DNA from: JAENVT01 sp963773085 | GTDB taxonomy: Bacteria; Actinomycetota; Acidimicrobiia; Acidimicrobiales; Ilumatobacteraceae | DNA: 64,000 bases | Direction: 5' to 3' | Assembly: GCA_963773085.1 (NCBI GenBank) | Contig: CAVYZS010000011.1 | Span: forward strand, 186,001 to 250,000 | In this document: one piece after another, positions 63,229 to 64,000 of the stretch | Numbering within the stretch: the first letter of the stretch is position 1 | How the letters are laid out: each line of letters begins with the position of its first letter | The notes under the pieces: model-generated | What the model was told of the DNA's origin: nothing | What the model saw: only the letters and a program-made list of their open reading frames with translations | Database searches by the model: none | Position numbers and translations under genes: made by a program

Positions 63229-63264
63229 CGAGATGGGGCTGCCGTTCACGGCGGCCCCATCTCG
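63229..63264 (+). terminator. strong hairpin after the permease gene
   Basis: A perfect 11-pair stem, CGAGATGGGGC (63229-63239) with GCCCCATCTCG (63254-63264), encloses an inner GCCG-TTCA-CGGC hairpin. It begins 18 bases after the permease stop and ends 18 bases before the next start, in the expected terminator position. Only a short pyrimidine-containing tail follows. Confidence 0.7.
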
Positions 63265-63281
63265 CGTCTACGTTCGCGACC

Positions 63282-63698
63282 GTGGAACTTCATCCCGATC
63301 TCACCGCGGCCATCGACGCCGGCGTCCATGGCCACCTGATCACCTTGAACCCGGACGGGTCGCCGCAGGTGACCCTGATCTGGGTCGGCCGCGATGGCGA
63401 TGATCTCCTGGTTGCCCATCTCGGCGCCGGCCAGAAGATGCGCAATATCGATCGTGACCATCGAGTTGCGTTGAGCATCGAGGTCCCTGGAACGAACGCG
63501 ATCGGCCTCGACAACTACGCCGTCATCCACGGGACCGCCACGATCACCGAGGGCGGGGCAGCGGATCTGTTGCAACGCTTGGCGCCGAGGTTCCTCGGTG
63601 AAGGCGTGAAGTTCCCCCCGATGGACAACCCGCCCGCCGGCCGCATCGTGCACATCTCCGTCGACCGGGTGACAGGTACCGGCCCCTGGGCTGACTGA
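63282..63698 (+). CDS. PPOX-class (F420/FMN-type) split-barrel protein
   Basis: A 138-residue pyridoxamine 5'-phosphate-oxidase-like split-barrel protein. It shows the strand pattern GHLITLNPDGSPQVTLIWVG, then DDLLVAHLGAGQKMRNIDRDHRVALSI, typical of actinobacterial F420-dependent reductases and related FMN or heme-binding proteins. The cofactor and substrate cannot be told from sequence. GTG 63282 is the start. It converges on the phosphotransferase gene with four bases between stops. Confidence 0.83.
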   Translation: MELHPDLTAAIDAGVHGHLITLNPDGSPQVTLIWVGRDGDDLLVAHLGAGQKMRNIDRDHRVALSIEVPGTNAIGLDNYAVIHGTATITEGGAADLLQRLAPRFLGEGVKFPPMDNPPAGRIVHISVDRVTGTGPWAD

Positions 63699-63702
63699 CG
63701 GG

Positions 63703-64000
63703 TCAGCTGATCGGGTTGGCCGCGTCGGCGAGCCATCCCTCGAAATCCGGTCGCCCGGCAAGGCGCTCGCAGCTACCCAGGCGTTCGTTGGCGTACGACA
63801 CGAAATCGGTATCGAGCGTGCTGATCGCTTGTTGTACGACGGCCCACATCCCTTCACGGAACTCGCTCATCATCTTCATCAACTGCAGCCGTGCCCACGA
63901 GGCCTTGGTGACCTGCCCGAAGTACAGCGTGAGCAGGCGTTCTTCGGCATCGTGGCTGAGTTCGCTGTTGACGCTGAGGTTGCCGAGGTCGAAGAAGACG
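63703..64000 (-). CDS. choline/aminoglycoside kinase-like phosphotransferase, 5' end outside window
   Basis: The last ~98 codons of a phosphotransferase. It begins in VFFDLGNLSVNSELSHDAEE, the metal-binding and post-catalytic region of choline kinase and LicA-like APH-fold enzymes (aspartate followed by GNLSVN), then LLTLYFGQVTKASWARLQLM and a helical C terminus ending WLADAANPIS. It would phosphorylate a small alcohol such as choline or ethanolamine, or an unknown substrate. The N-terminal lobe and catalytic loop are beyond the right edge. Confidence 0.75.
   Translation of the reverse strand, partial: VFFDLGNLSVNSELSHDAEERLLTLYFGQVTKASWARLQLMKMMSEFREGMWAVVQQAISTLDTDFVSYANERLGSCERLAGRPDFEGWLADAANPIS

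Overview
The window is a GC-rich, densely coding stretch of a Gram-positive actinobacterial chromosome. The best guess is an uncultured or Ilumatobacter-like member of the Acidimicrobiia. This rests on high G+C at third codon positions, frequent GTG starts, 1-4 base start/stop overlaps, a geranylgeranyl-reductase-type menaquinone reductase, F420-type (LLM and PPOX) enzymes, an ABC1 kinase, DisA/RadA, ClpC and a complete 14-gene nuo operon. The class assignment is inference. No insertion sequence, prophage, CRISPR array or rRNA gene was seen, and no gap between genes exceeds about 300 bases.

Layout. 1-1239: end of a Tad/Cpa pilus-type ATPase pair. 1372-1467: a selenocysteine tRNA (selC), the only RNA gene found. 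1515-4212: a potassium channel, then a cobalt-type nitrile hydratase locus (alpha and beta on the minus strand, accessory gene convergent on the plus strand). 4234-9850: MORN-like protein, acetyltransferase, a sigma-70 factor, a monooxygenase-like protein, a Bax-inhibitor-type membrane protein, an epoxide-hydrolase-like enzyme and two uncharacterised proteins. 9923-11460: ABC1 kinase and a DksA-like protein. 11628-15907: a four-gene sugar or glycerol-phosphate type ABC importer. 16132-20950: cyclophilin, YcaQ-like protein, AI-2E-family protein, asparaginase and metallo-beta-lactamase-fold hydrolase. 20958-25538: disA-radA, an LppM-like lipoprotein, and an ECF sigma factor with a probable anti-sigma partner. 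25607-30459: an LLM oxidoreductase, a propeller lipoprotein and clpC.

30571-54219 is a respiratory block: polyprenyl diphosphate synthase and a menaquinone-type reductase (quinone tail synthesis and finishing), a membrane cytochrome c, then a seven-gene plus-strand cluster encoding a b6-type cytochrome bc complex (split cytochrome b, Rieske, diheme cytochrome c) with a 2x[4Fe-4S] ferredoxin and two unassigned membrane proteins. This runs without a break into nuoA-N. Together these could carry electrons from NADH through menaquinone to the bc complex and its cytochromes c.

54239-64000 is an accessory region: a gene for an AbiEi/DUF559-type protein between two copies of a 92-base repeat, two tandem PuuD-like glutamine amidotransferases, a TIM-barrel protein, the tail of a lost aldehyde dehydrogenase, threonine dehydratase, a third amidotransferase, a DUF885 protein, an APC-family permease, a PPOX-type protein and the end of a choline-kinase-like phosphotransferase.

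Four conserved genes (sigma factor, an unknown protein, clpC, ilvA) are each broken by one single-base indel. Because at least clpC and the sigma factor should be under strong selection, sequencing or assembly errors are the likeliest cause. The most noteworthy items are selC, the bc-nuo supercluster with its unassigned subunits and a shared N-terminal motif, the 39-base palindromic repeat family, and the aldehyde dehydrogenase remnant.
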